Source of the DNA: Lewinella sp. JB7
Lineage (GTDB): Bacteria; Bacteroidota; Bacteroidia; Chitinophagales; Saprospiraceae
DNA: 64,000 bases
Direction: 5' to 3'
NCBI RefSeq assembly: GCF_024297185.1
Contig: NZ_JANCTD010000006.1
Location: forward strand, 186,001 to 250,000
The notes below the pieces were generated by a model. The model did no database searches. It was not told the origin of the DNA and saw only the letters and a list, made by a program, of their open reading frames with translations. Positions within the stretch are counted from its first letter, which is position 1. Each line of letters starts with the position of its first letter. Positions 24,270 to 32,915 of the stretch are shown one piece after another. Position numbers and translations under genes: made by a program.

Positions 24270-26194
24270 CGGAGCCGAATTTCAGTAATAATCGTTTTTT
24301 TAGTTGTGGTGAATCTCCATACCTCGGTGGTCTCTTTCTTTCCGTAATACCCTGAATACAAACCTTGTAGAATTTCCGGATCCAGCGTATTACCCTCAGC
24401 ATCCCTTGCCGTCAACTGAAAATTATCGAAAAATAAAGGTGAAGGATTCCAGTGCTGTTGTATGGGCAGTGGGGTTGCATGATCTACCTCATCCCGAACG
24501 ACCCAGCAAGACTTAGCCGGCATATAGCTGACTTCCCGGGTATGCGTAATGTTTGTTCCCAACTCAGCAAATGCTTCAATCTGACCCCTGAACTTAAGCG
24601 TATCCGCTTCTTTCCACAAACTGGCACCCCGCGCCTTTGACCAGTGAAACCAGACAAACCTGGGGCCCTTCTTCATCTGATCATAGTCTCCCAATGTGAT
24701 GGTATTATGGGATCTGGTTCCATTAAAATACCGCAGCAATTCCGGTTCGGCATTGTATCGGTAAGTTCCTGCATCGCGCAGGATGTTATCTCCCTGGTAC
24801 CATATATCTATATGCAGATTGTCAGCGTGGGACGGTCGGTCGCGGTAGCTACCGCATTTGATGAACGTAAGGTCGTTCGGAGACGATCGCATCAGGTAGT
24901 ATCCTCCGACAGTAAATTCGGCCAGCGTCGGGAGACGGTAAGTTGCACTTTGGGGAGCACTCCTGATCATTACACCGTACCATGATGTGGCTTCCGCCGC
25001 GGCCTCGCGACAACGTTCGTATGCTCCTCGTGTTTCTTCGTTATCCCAGCCAGCATCGATCAGCGCCGCAGCTAGCGCGCCCAGTTCCGGACGATAATCC
25101 CTGTAATCCGCGTCGGTGAGCGGGAAAAAAAGCGCGCCATCGTTTGCCCCATAGTTTGGCAAATGACCATTTTGGTCGATCATGCACGCAGAAAGGTATT
25201 GAAGGGATGCCGCTGACTTCTGGTAAACTACTCTCGACCAAGGCTGGTCATTCACTTTTGCTAGGCGGATTGCCCACGTGAGCAACTGAACCGTCACCCG
25301 GTGATAATTGTGGGAAAACTGCAAGAAAGTGCCGTCATCGTAAATTTGGTAATCCACCTCTTCCTCAAACCATTTCGCGCCCTCTTTCTGCCACTTAGCC
25401 ACTTCGGGAAAGAAGGGGAACAACCATCCACTAAGTGCAAGCAACAAAGTTTCCGTCAGCGCGTGGTTGTTGCGCACGGCAATGCGGGAAAAATGAATGT
25501 TTTCGTATACGTGATGGATCTGCCAATAAATTGCATGAATTATTTGAGAGAAGCGATCCTCCGTCAAGACTGTCGCATCTCGGTAGTAATGTAGCGCGAA
25601 CGTCCAGTTCAGTACGCGTAGGGATATCTCCTGACTGCACCGCCAATTCGGGCCACGATTAATGGGGTTACCTTCAATCCAGCGAATTATTTCTTCAACG
25701 ACAGCTTCACTGCGATCATCGCCCGAGTGATAGTCCAGGCGAATCATCGGCAACAGGTGCGAGAATCGTGATCGTTCCCAAACGTACTTTATGTCACCCT
25801 TATCCTGGTCGTAATCTGGTATTTCCGTCCAGTGATCGTCGGAATACCGGTAACCCGTATTCGGGTTCAGCCACCAGTCAGGTTGCGTACCTATTTTCTT
25901 CCATTCCGCCGAAAAATATTGAAATTCCCCACTTACCAGTCGGTTAGTGTATTCTTTGAGATCTCCTGATGGATTGCGCGGGAACGAAAGCGCTTGCCGG
26001 GAATTAAAAAAAAACGCCGGAGTATTCCGGCGCCATTCTGAAAGGGAGCAAAATGTCCGATGAGGGGGGGCGGATGGGAACCTGCGACGGAGCCACCCGG
26101 TACGTCGACTCAACTCATACCACAGTCGAAAGCCCACGTAACGTGGCCCCATGTTCCGGGCAAGATTGACGGCACTCTGTAGCTTCTCGATCAT
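24266..26194 (-). CDS. Heparinase II/III-family protein
   Basis: 642 residues: an N-terminal alpha-toroid (about 50-400, FEEEVDYQIYDDGTFLQFSH) and a C-terminal beta-sandwich (about 410-642). The RPSHADNLHIDIWYQG and FNGTRSHNTITL motifs are the conserved His/Asn-containing segments of the heparinase II/III C-domain, so the fold is clear. No signal peptide is seen, so it is predicted cytoplasmic, unlike catabolic polysaccharide lyases. Genes like this recur inside bacterial exopolysaccharide clusters next to a bi-domain oxidoreductase, as here (ATGA overlap). The role may be trimming or modifying an intermediate; no substrate can be named. Confidence 0.82.
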   Translation of the reverse strand: MIEKLQSAVNLARNMGPRYVGFRLWYELSRRTGWLRRRFPSAPPHRTFCSLSEWRRNTPAFFFNSRQALSFPRNPSGDLKEYTNRLVSGEFQYFSAEWKKIGTQPDWWLNPNTGYRYSDDHWTEIPDYDQDKGDIKYVWERSRFSHLLPMIRLDYHSGDDRSEAVVEEIIRWIEGNPINRGPNWRCSQEISLRVLNWTFALHYYRDATVLTEDRFSQIIHAIYWQIHHVYENIHFSRIAVRNNHALTETLLLALSGWLFPFFPEVAKWQKEGAKWFEEEVDYQIYDDGTFLQFSHNYHRVTVQLLTWAIRLAKVNDQPWSRVVYQKSAASLQYLSACMIDQNGHLPNYGANDGALFFPLTDADYRDYRPELGALAAALIDAGWDNEETRGAYERCREAAAEATSWYGVMIRSAPQSATYRLPTLAEFTVGGYYLMRSSPNDLTFIKCGSYRDRPSHADNLHIDIWYQGDNILRDAGTYRYNAEPELLRYFNGTRSHNTITLGDYDQMKKGPRFVWFHWSKARGASLWKEADTLKFRGQIEAFAELGTNITHTREVSYMPAKSCWVVRDEVDHATPLPIQQHWNPSPLFFDNFQLTARDAEGNTLDPEILQGLYSGYYGKKETTEVWRFTTTKKTIITEIRLR

Positions 26195-28311
26195 ACGGGA
26201 ACGCTTACCCAGCTTTTGGTTTTGAGTGATTCGACTATAGCCAGTGCTGCTCTGCTCACGTTTATTATCTCGGCGTAGGGTATGAGTTCAATGTCGCCAG
26301 TTTTCACACCCTCCATAAGCCTGGTGAACTGGTTCCGGTGTCCCTTGTCGAGACGTGTCGAAAATTTCTTAAGGCCCGGCACTCCGAAGCCTTTCGTTTT
26401 GCGGAAGTTGTCCATCACGATGGTCCCCCCCCGGCTGTAGACTTCCAGGCGTTCCTTTGAATAGGATTTATCACCATTGGCGAAGTAATTGATTACTCCC
26501 TGGTCCCCATTGGCAAAGCGTAACAGAATACTCGCATTGTCCGTATTATCCTCCGGGTGAAGTCCTAAAGCGGAAGTACACACTTCCGTTACCAGACTAC
26601 CGCTGAGGAAAACTAATAGATCAATAAAATGACAAGCCTCTCCGACCAACCGGCCGCCGCCGGTCTGCATATCGTGTACCCAGACCTCCGGTGGAATGGC
26701 ACCGGCATTCATCGTCGCGATCATATTCTTGGGGGCTTTTGGATCTAGTACGGCTTTAATTTTCTCGGTGTGCGGGCTAAACCGCCGATTAAAGCCGACC
26801 ATAAGGCCTCCGGACGAAGACGCGTATGCCTCCATGACCTTGTTCAGTCCCTCCTCATCTATGGCTAGGGGTTTTTCCACGAATGCGTGCTTTCCCGCGC
26901 CCAGCACTTCCGCAATCATGGGAGCATGCAAATGGTGGCGGGTAGCGATCAGGACGCACCCCAACTGCGGGTCATCCAGCAATTCTCGGTAGTCGGTTGT
27001 ACTTCGGGTAATTCCGTGCTTTTTTGCTAACGCGGTGGCATTAACGCCCCCCGCTCCCGCGATGAAGGACAGGTCCGCACCCGTTTTATCTAGGGCCGGC
27101 AGCATGGTCATCTTAGTGAAATTGCCTGCGCCAATTATTCCTACCGTCGATCCGGTCGCTTTTTTCTTATTAGGCGGATTGACGACGACACTGCGTGCTT
27201 CGCTGACCTCTTCAGGATATTCTAAAATAGATGCAATCGAATTGGATTGTCCCATGTGCTCGTAGATCCGTCCGTATTCCGCTAGCGGGACCCTCTCGGT
27301 AATGAGCGATTGAACATCCAATCGACCCCGCTCAATGGCTTCCAATACGGCCTGGAAGTTGCGCTGCTCCGTCCACCGTACAAAGCCGATCGGATAATCT
27401 TGACCCTTCTCCTCGTATTCCGCATCGTATCGGCCCGGCCCGTAGGAGCAGGATACCTGGAAACTTAACTCTTTTTCGTAGAATTCGGAGCGGTTCAATT
27501 GCAAGCCCACCACCCCCACCAGGATGATCCGTCCGCGCTTGCGGCACATCCGGGCGGCCTGGGACACAATAGCGTCGGTTTTGGCCGACGCGGTGATGAT
27601 GACTCCATCGACACCCACCCCATCCGTAAGGTGACTCGTCGCGGCGACTGGGTCGGTCGTACTAGGATTGAACGTGGTTATTCCTTTGTTCCGCGCAAAC
27701 TCCAGCTTTTGTTCATCCAGGTCCAGTCCGATAACCCGACAACCATTTGCCAGTAAGAGCTCGGCGGTTATCAGACCGATCAATCCAAGCCCGAAAACAA
27801 CAACCGTTTCTCCGAGCGTGGGCTGCAGTAATCGGATGCCCTGCAGGCCAATGGCACTGATGACCGTAAAGGCTGCCTCCTCGTCACTCACTCCTTCCGG
27901 CACCCGAGCCACTAAGTTTTGGGGCACGGTTACAAACTCTGCATGGGGTCCATTAGAAACTACACGATCACCTGCACGAAATCTGGTAACGTCGGGTCCG
28001 ACGGCTTCGACGATTCCGGCGTTGCAGTACCCAAGCGGTAATGGCTGTCCTAATTTGTTGAACACAGCCTCCAGCGTGGGCAGCAGACCCTCTGCCTGGA
28101 TTTTATCCAGTACCATCTTCACCTTTTCGGGCTGCTGTCGCGCTTTGGCCACCAATCCCGCCTTTCCGAATTCCACTAGCATACGCTCAGTGCCCAACGA
28201 CACTAGTGACCTTCGTGTGCGGATCAACACCTGACCCCGCCCGACACGAGGGACGGGAACCTCTTCCAGAATGGTCTCACCGGACCTGAGATTTTGAATG
28301 AGTTGCTTCAT
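26191..28311 (-). CDS. Bi-domain oxidoreductase: MDR alcohol dehydrogenase-like + Gfo/Idh/MocA
   Basis: 706 residues made of two enzymes. Residues 1-370 form a medium-chain dehydrogenase/reductase (RVVSNGPHAEFVTVP; VVVFGLGLIGLITAELLLANG with the NAD-binding glycine pattern). Residues 390-706 form a Gfo/Idh/MocA dehydrogenase (VGIIGAGNFTKMTMLPAL; HAFVEKPLAIDEEG with the EKP catalytic lysine; GGGRLVGEACHFIDLL). This fusion is known from polysaccharide clusters, often beside heparinase-like genes and wecB, as here. It probably carries out redox chemistry on a UDP-sugar or glycan intermediate. Stop and start overlap the heparinase gene by ATGA; 70 bases separate it from wecB. Confidence 0.85.
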   Translation of the reverse strand: MKQLIQNLRSGETILEEVPVPRVGRGQVLIRTRRSLVSLGTERMLVEFGKAGLVAKARQQPEKVKMVLDKIQAEGLLPTLEAVFNKLGQPLPLGYCNAGIVEAVGPDVTRFRAGDRVVSNGPHAEFVTVPQNLVARVPEGVSDEEAAFTVISAIGLQGIRLLQPTLGETVVVFGLGLIGLITAELLLANGCRVIGLDLDEQKLEFARNKGITTFNPSTTDPVAATSHLTDGVGVDGVIITASAKTDAIVSQAARMCRKRGRIILVGVVGLQLNRSEFYEKELSFQVSCSYGPGRYDAEYEEKGQDYPIGFVRWTEQRNFQAVLEAIERGRLDVQSLITERVPLAEYGRIYEHMGQSNSIASILEYPEEVSEARSVVVNPPNKKKATGSTVGIIGAGNFTKMTMLPALDKTGADLSFIAGAGGVNATALAKKHGITRSTTDYRELLDDPQLGCVLIATRHHLHAPMIAEVLGAGKHAFVEKPLAIDEEGLNKVMEAYASSSGGLMVGFNRRFSPHTEKIKAVLDPKAPKNMIATMNAGAIPPEVWVHDMQTGGGRLVGEACHFIDLLVFLSGSLVTEVCTSALGLHPEDNTDNASILLRFANGDQGVINYFANGDKSYSKERLEVYSRGGTIVMDNFRKTKGFGVPGLKKFSTRLDKGHRNQFTRLMEGVKTGDIELIPYAEIINVSRAALAIVESLKTKSWVSVPV

Positions 28312-28381
28312 ATCGTTGTTTGGAGCCTGATATTCAATTACTTACTTGATGAGGCTCCGTGGCGCATTGCAGCCAGCCTTA

Positions 28382-29482
28382 TTATTGACCGTACAGCATC
28401 CATAGGCGCTTGGCGATCCGGTCAGCGGCGTGACCATCCCACAAGGCAGGAATAGTGCCCACTTTGGCATTACCCGAAAGAATATCTTCTAATTGGGTAC
28501 GCACCGTTACCGGATTGAGATCGGCCATCAAAAAATTTGTTCCTAGCTCAACCGTTACCGGCCGCTCGGTCGTATCGCGAAATGTGATACAGGGTACTTG
28601 TAGGAAGGTAGTCTCCTCCTGAATGCCACCCGAGTCAGTCACGATCACCGCAGCATTATCCATCAGTTTGAGAAACTGCAAATAGCCTTGCGGATCAGTT
28701 AAGATCAGCCCGGGAATTGAATTCAACTCTTTGGTCAAACTAAATTGTCTGAAGTTGTTTGCCGTACGGGGATGAATGGGGAAAACCACCTGCTTATGCC
28801 GGGTCGCGTCCCGGATTATTTGAATGATATCCCGCAGTCCCTTTTCGTCGTCTACATTATGCGGCCGGTGCATCGTCATTAGGATGTACTCCTTTGGCAA
28901 CACCCCCAGATCGTCCAAAATGGATTCATCCGCGGCCTGGTCCCGAAAATGGACCAGCGAATCGATCATTACGTTTCCGACGTAGGAAACCTTGTTGTCC
29001 GACACTCCCTCTTTCGCTAAGTTGACCAGGCCACTGTGTTCCGTCACGAATAGGTGATCGCTGATAACATCCGTCACCAGACGGTTCAATTCTTCTGGCA
29101 TCGTACGATCTCCGGATCGCAAGCCCGCTTCGACGTGCACCGTGGGCAGGCCCATTTTGACCGCTACCAGGCTACAGGCAACCGTAGCGTTAACGTCCCC
29201 AACCACCAGAACAACGTCCGGCCGCTCCTCTGTGAGAATCTCCTCAAATTTTAGCATCACGTGGGCCGTCTGCCAGGTATGGCTACCACCACCCACGCCA
29301 AGGTGAAAATCTGGTTCGGGCATCCCGAGTTGATTGAAGAACACATCCGACATCTTAGCGTCGTAGTGCTGGCCGGTGTGCAAAATTTTGGAGGTGATGC
29401 CTGAGTGGGCCGTAAAGGCGCGGTGCAGGGGCGCGACTTTCATAAAATTGGGGCGGGCACCTACGATGGAAAGGATATTCAT
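28382..29482 (-). CDS. wecB: Non-hydrolysing UDP-GlcNAc 2-epimerase (WecB)
   Basis: 366 residues; interconverts UDP-GlcNAc and UDP-ManNAc. Signature segments: SIVGARPNFMKVAPL, LHTGQHYDAKMSD, VVGDVNATVACSL, HVEAGLRSGDRTMPEE, MTMHRPHNVDDEKG, FPIHPRT, VTDSGGIQEETTFLQVP and FRDTTERPVT. All active-site residues typical of the hexameric bacterial enzyme are there. UDP-ManNAc could feed the UDP-sugar dehydrogenase at 51162 to give UDP-ManNAcA, or be the precursor of a nonulosonic acid. The start overlaps the upstream glycosyltransferase stop by ATGA. Confidence 0.94.
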   Translation of the reverse strand: MNILSIVGARPNFMKVAPLHRAFTAHSGITSKILHTGQHYDAKMSDVFFNQLGMPEPDFHLGVGGGSHTWQTAHVMLKFEEILTEERPDVVLVVGDVNATVACSLVAVKMGLPTVHVEAGLRSGDRTMPEELNRLVTDVISDHLFVTEHSGLVNLAKEGVSDNKVSYVGNVMIDSLVHFRDQAADESILDDLGVLPKEYILMTMHRPHNVDDEKGLRDIIQIIRDATRHKQVVFPIHPRTANNFRQFSLTKELNSIPGLILTDPQGYLQFLKLMDNAAVIVTDSGGIQEETTFLQVPCITFRDTTERPVTVELGTNFLMADLNPVTVRTQLEDILSGNAKVGTIPALWDGHAADRIAKRLWMLYGQ

Positions 29483-30653
29483 TTGGAGATGGTTGATTTT
29501 GTACCGTCCTTAAGCATTTCACTTAAGAAGGTCAGGGTTTGCACCGCGCAATCCTGCCAGGTATACTGTTGGGCATATTCATGAGCCCGCTGCGCGAGGG
29601 TGGATCTCTCGGAAGGGTTATCGAGTAAGAATTTTACCGCGTCCGCTATTTCAGAAATTTGCAGCGGGTCAAAGTACCTACCGCCATCCCTTAGAATTTC
29701 CGGCATAGGGCCGTAGTGCGACGACGCTATGGGTAGGCCCGCTGACATCGCTTCCACCAGTACATTTGGCATATTCTCACAGGAACTAGCAAATATGAAT
29801 ATATCAGTATTGTGGTAAACCTCTTCAATCATCTGGTAAGGGACGACACCCGAATATTCGACGAAGCTATCGTAATCTTCAACGATGGCGGATATCCGAT
29901 CACGCAGACCCTTCACGACCGGACCGACTAGCTGGAGTTGAACGGGGTAGCCTTCCTCCCTCAACCGAGCTACGGCTTCGATCACGTTCCACTGATGTTT
30001 GTAATAATTTACAATCGAAACGTACGTAAGCCTGAAGCATATACCATTGTCAATTTTTTCGCGAACCGTATACTGCCTTTCCGGGCCTCTGCTAAATTTA
30101 GTACTTGCACCTAGTGGTATGATACGGGACGGTATACCTTGCAACTCCGGTAACCGGTCACTTATATAATCTTTGGCATATCTGGAAATAAATATGTTCC
30201 CAGTTGCATTTCGGAGTGATCTGGACTGCAGTACTTGAAGTAGCTGATAGCGCCACCGCTGTGGTCCCCAAGGAAATCGGTTCCGTTCCTCCTTTTCAAA
30301 CACCAGCATGTTTTGAGACATAGAGACATAAGGGAGGTTGGTGGGGGGGACCGTACCCCCGGGACAAAAAATTATATCGCAGCCTGTTTTTATGATAGCT
30401 TCCCTAAGTTGTCGACTCTGGATGAAGTAATTGAAGAGGGGATTTGGGTTTCTGGGCAATACCCACACCTGGATGTTAGGATTGTTGATTCTGTGATCAA
30501 GATCATCCAGGGAAGTGAACACGACAATCTTAGCGAAGCCATACGAGCGCAGGGAAACTTCGCTGTTCGTGAGTTCCAACAAGTGTTTGAGTCCCCCACC
30601 GGCCCGAATGTTAAGACCGTCAATACCTAATACGTGAGCGATAAAGCATTCAT
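29479..30653 (-). CDS. Glycosyltransferase family 4, with an apparent one-base frameshift near the start
   Basis: The open frame from TTG 30582 (367 residues) contains a GT4 enzyme: FASSCENMPNVLVEAMSAGLP (donor motif), KHQWNVIEAVARL and PLGASTKFS. Its true N-terminus appears to lie upstream. Reading the same frame back gives FIAHVLGIDGLNIRAGGG, a proper GT4 glycine loop, but no start codon. An ATG at 30653 overlaps the Wzy stop as ATGA, exactly like its neighbours, and reads MNA before falling out of frame. One extra T in the TTT at 30643-30645 would join them as MNAFIAHVLGIDG. Either the base is missing in the read or the gene is recently broken. The full protein would be about 391 residues. 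Confidence 0.72.
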
Positions 30654-31816
30654 TTTCTAAGGGGCAATAAGCTCAACCTACTACCTCCAAGTAAAAGTAC
30701 AAGGCAGAAAAAGACGAACACTATCGAAAAAATGTTCCCGATGTTGAAAAATAGGTAATTTTCACCGTAGGCTCGGATGAATCCGAATAGTATAAAGAAC
30801 AGCCATATCTTGTCGTACCTTTTAGGTGCCACCACTATGAGGCGAACCGTTTTCAATAAAATTTTTATTATAAAAAGTACGACGAGGAAGCTGATCAGCA
30901 GCCCCGTCTCAATAAGCGTGCCTAAGTACCCATTGTGAACGTGTACGTACGCTCCAGGGGTCAGTGCCAGCCGCCCTTCGTAATACTTCGTTTTGAGACC
31001 AAACCCCTCGATCGGCCTTTCTTTAAATAGTTCCCAGCCGGCGATTAGTAGATCCGTTCTTTCCTTTTGTGCACTTTCAATAGCCTGATCCAGATTGGTG
31101 GCGTACAATTCTTTCTTCAGCATCTTGTCTTCAAAGAAGGTGTAAAGCGGCTGTTCAAAGATGAGGAGAAGCACAATGGCTAGCATGTACACCAAACCGT
31201 ACTTCATTCTAGCTATGCTGACCAGATATATTACAACAATACCGATTGCGAAGACAAGCGAACTTCGGGAGTCCGAAGCGATTAAAATAAACAAGGCAAC
31301 ACTGCCCACTAACCCCTTGCGTGCCAAGCTTTGAATGCTCATAGCAGAAATGAGCGTTGCACCGGCAAATAAGCCAAGTGAGTTTTTGGTCGGCAGACTA
31401 TAAGTTAGATACGGAAATAATACTATGTACAAAACAACACTTGCGACCAAGAGCATATACGGTACGTGTCGAAGGATACGGTTCAGGTCTGCTTGATTTA
31501 AGCGCTGAATTATCTTGATCAATGCAATCAGAAACATCAGCCAAAGCACCCAATAGACTCCTGTGTTGATGGGCTCGATCGAAAACGACACGTTTAGAAC
31601 GAATAACGGTATAGAAAACGTTAAGAGTGACGCAATATTCTTACTGAGTGTTCTGGCAAAAGTTTGCCAGTACAGGTATACGACCGTGACTCCAAAGATT
31701 GCCAGAAACACGACACCGGGGATCCCAATAAACGTTCCTCCCAGATTTACGATTGTATAGATAACGGCTACTCCGTAGAACAGACCTACAAGTTGTCTTT
31801 CAATTGCCTTAGACAT
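30650..31816 (-). CDS. Wzy-like O-antigen polymerase/ligase membrane protein
   Basis: 388 residues, very hydrophobic, with ten or more membrane segments (GVYWVLWLMFLIALIKII; YMLLVASVVLYIVLFPYL; YGLVYMLAIVLLLIF). The large periplasmic loop between later helices includes ERTDLLIAGWELFKERPIEG followed by HVHNGYLGTLIETGLL, the conserved Wzy_C/O-antigen ligase motif (the HN is thought to take part in catalysis). It is the only polymerase or ligase candidate in the locus, so it probably links repeat units or transfers the finished chain. It overlaps the upstream gene by eight bases and the next by ATGA. The sequence is visibly AT-richer than the flanks. Confidence 0.85.
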   Translation of the reverse strand: MSKAIERQLVGLFYGVAVIYTIVNLGGTFIGIPGVVFLAIFGVTVVYLYWQTFARTLSKNIASLLTFSIPLFVLNVSFSIEPINTGVYWVLWLMFLIALIKIIQRLNQADLNRILRHVPYMLLVASVVLYIVLFPYLTYSLPTKNSLGLFAGATLISAMSIQSLARKGLVGSVALFILIASDSRSSLVFAIGIVVIYLVSIARMKYGLVYMLAIVLLLIFEQPLYTFFEDKMLKKELYATNLDQAIESAQKERTDLLIAGWELFKERPIEGFGLKTKYYEGRLALTPGAYVHVHNGYLGTLIETGLLISFLVVLFIIKILLKTVRLIVVAPKRYDKIWLFFILFGFIRAYGENYLFFNIGNIFSIVFVFFCLVLLLGGSRLSLLPLRK

Positions 31817-32915
31817 CCGTCATCCTATTAAAATGATTTAGGAATGTCTTTGCCATTTGGTCAGGAGTGTAACCTGCTGCTACAACGGTCTTCTGTATTC
31901 TTTGCTTAAGTCCGTGGTTGTCGTTAGCCAACTTAATGTGCCAATAAGCCAATACATCCGTCAGAGAAGTTAATGACAAGTTTTCGAAAAATGCTCCATT
32001 CACGCCTGCTTTGACAATAGCAACTTCAGGGCTGTGAATGTCGGCATCGCTCGTAATTATTGGCAAGCCATACGACAACGCATGGACAATGGACAAACCC
32101 ACTTTTCCTGGAATGACAAATACGTCACTTAAGGAAAAAAACGGAACCAGGTCATCGTCATAAAGAGCACCGTGGAAGTGAACGTGAGCTTCAATACTTA
32201 ATCGAATCGCTAAATCCCTGTTTTCATCATAGGTTGCTCCGTCGCCCACTATATCCAAAGAGCAATCGATTCCCCGGTTTCTAAGTTCACTCACCGCCTT
32301 AATCAATAAATCGCACCGCTTGGCGTGTGTAAGTCGTCCCGCGAACAGTATTTTGAATTGGCGCGGGCGGGAGGACCTCACGACACGTGGTTTATTGTAT
32401 CCGTAGTCATCGTTGCTTATTGAGTTTTTAAGCACAGTGACCGGCTTAGCGAACCCAGGCAGCGCAATAACAGTATCCCGACCACGCGTTTCGTAGGTGA
32501 GTACGGAATCGGCGGCCGATAGCAACCACCTTCTGAACTTCCCCGCGTCTGCTTTCAGCCCATGGGTCCACCAATGGACCTTCGTGGGGGTAAGATACCG
32601 GAGAAATAAAAAAGCCACTATTGTAGTGACTAGGTGAAGATCCGGACCGCCAAAAACAACGTGCGTAGGCTTTAGCCTCCGAATAGCTTTAAACAAGCCC
32701 TTTTGCAGATAAAAGGTATGCCCTGCAACCCGAAAAGTTTGGTTGCCCAAGGTATCCATTATTCGGCGACCATCCGCCTTCATTGACTTTATTCCTCTAC
32801 CCGACGAACCAGCTAATACATAAATTTCTAGCTCCTTGCACCTTGTTATCTTACTAAAAAATGATTTCCTATAATGTGGAAGGATCGTTTGCACCACTAA
32901 CACCCTTTCTGTCAT
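31809..32915 (-). CDS. Glycosyltransferase family 4
   Basis: 368 residues. N-terminal VVQTILPHYRKSFFSKI (the HYR loop typical of many GT4 enzymes), HVVFGGPDLHLVTTIV, TKVHWWTHGLKADAGKF, ILFAGRLTHAKRCDLLIKAV (start of the donor domain, with K/R contacts to the nucleotide diphosphate) and the C-terminal VIPGKVGLSIVHALSYGLPII, where the first Glu of E-x7-E reads Gly (GKVGLSI), a common variation. It overlaps the asparagine synthase-like gene by ATGA and the polymerase gene by eight bases. Acceptor and donor are unknown. Confidence 0.82.
   Translation of the reverse strand: MTERVLVVQTILPHYRKSFFSKITRCKELEIYVLAGSSGRGIKSMKADGRRIMDTLGNQTFRVAGHTFYLQKGLFKAIRRLKPTHVVFGGPDLHLVTTIVAFLFLRYLTPTKVHWWTHGLKADAGKFRRWLLSAADSVLTYETRGRDTVIALPGFAKPVTVLKNSISNDDYGYNKPRVVRSSRPRQFKILFAGRLTHAKRCDLLIKAVSELRNRGIDCSLDIVGDGATYDENRDLAIRLSIEAHVHFHGALYDDDLVPFFSLSDVFVIPGKVGLSIVHALSYGLPIITSDADIHSPEVAIVKAGVNGAFFENLSLTSLTDVLAYWHIKLANDNHGLKQRIQKTVVAAGYTPDQMAKTFLNHFNRMTDV

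Noticed and set aside
24266-26194. Part of a polysaccharide utilisation (catabolic) locus
   Set aside because: No SusC/SusD, no secretion signal, and all neighbours are synthesis genes.
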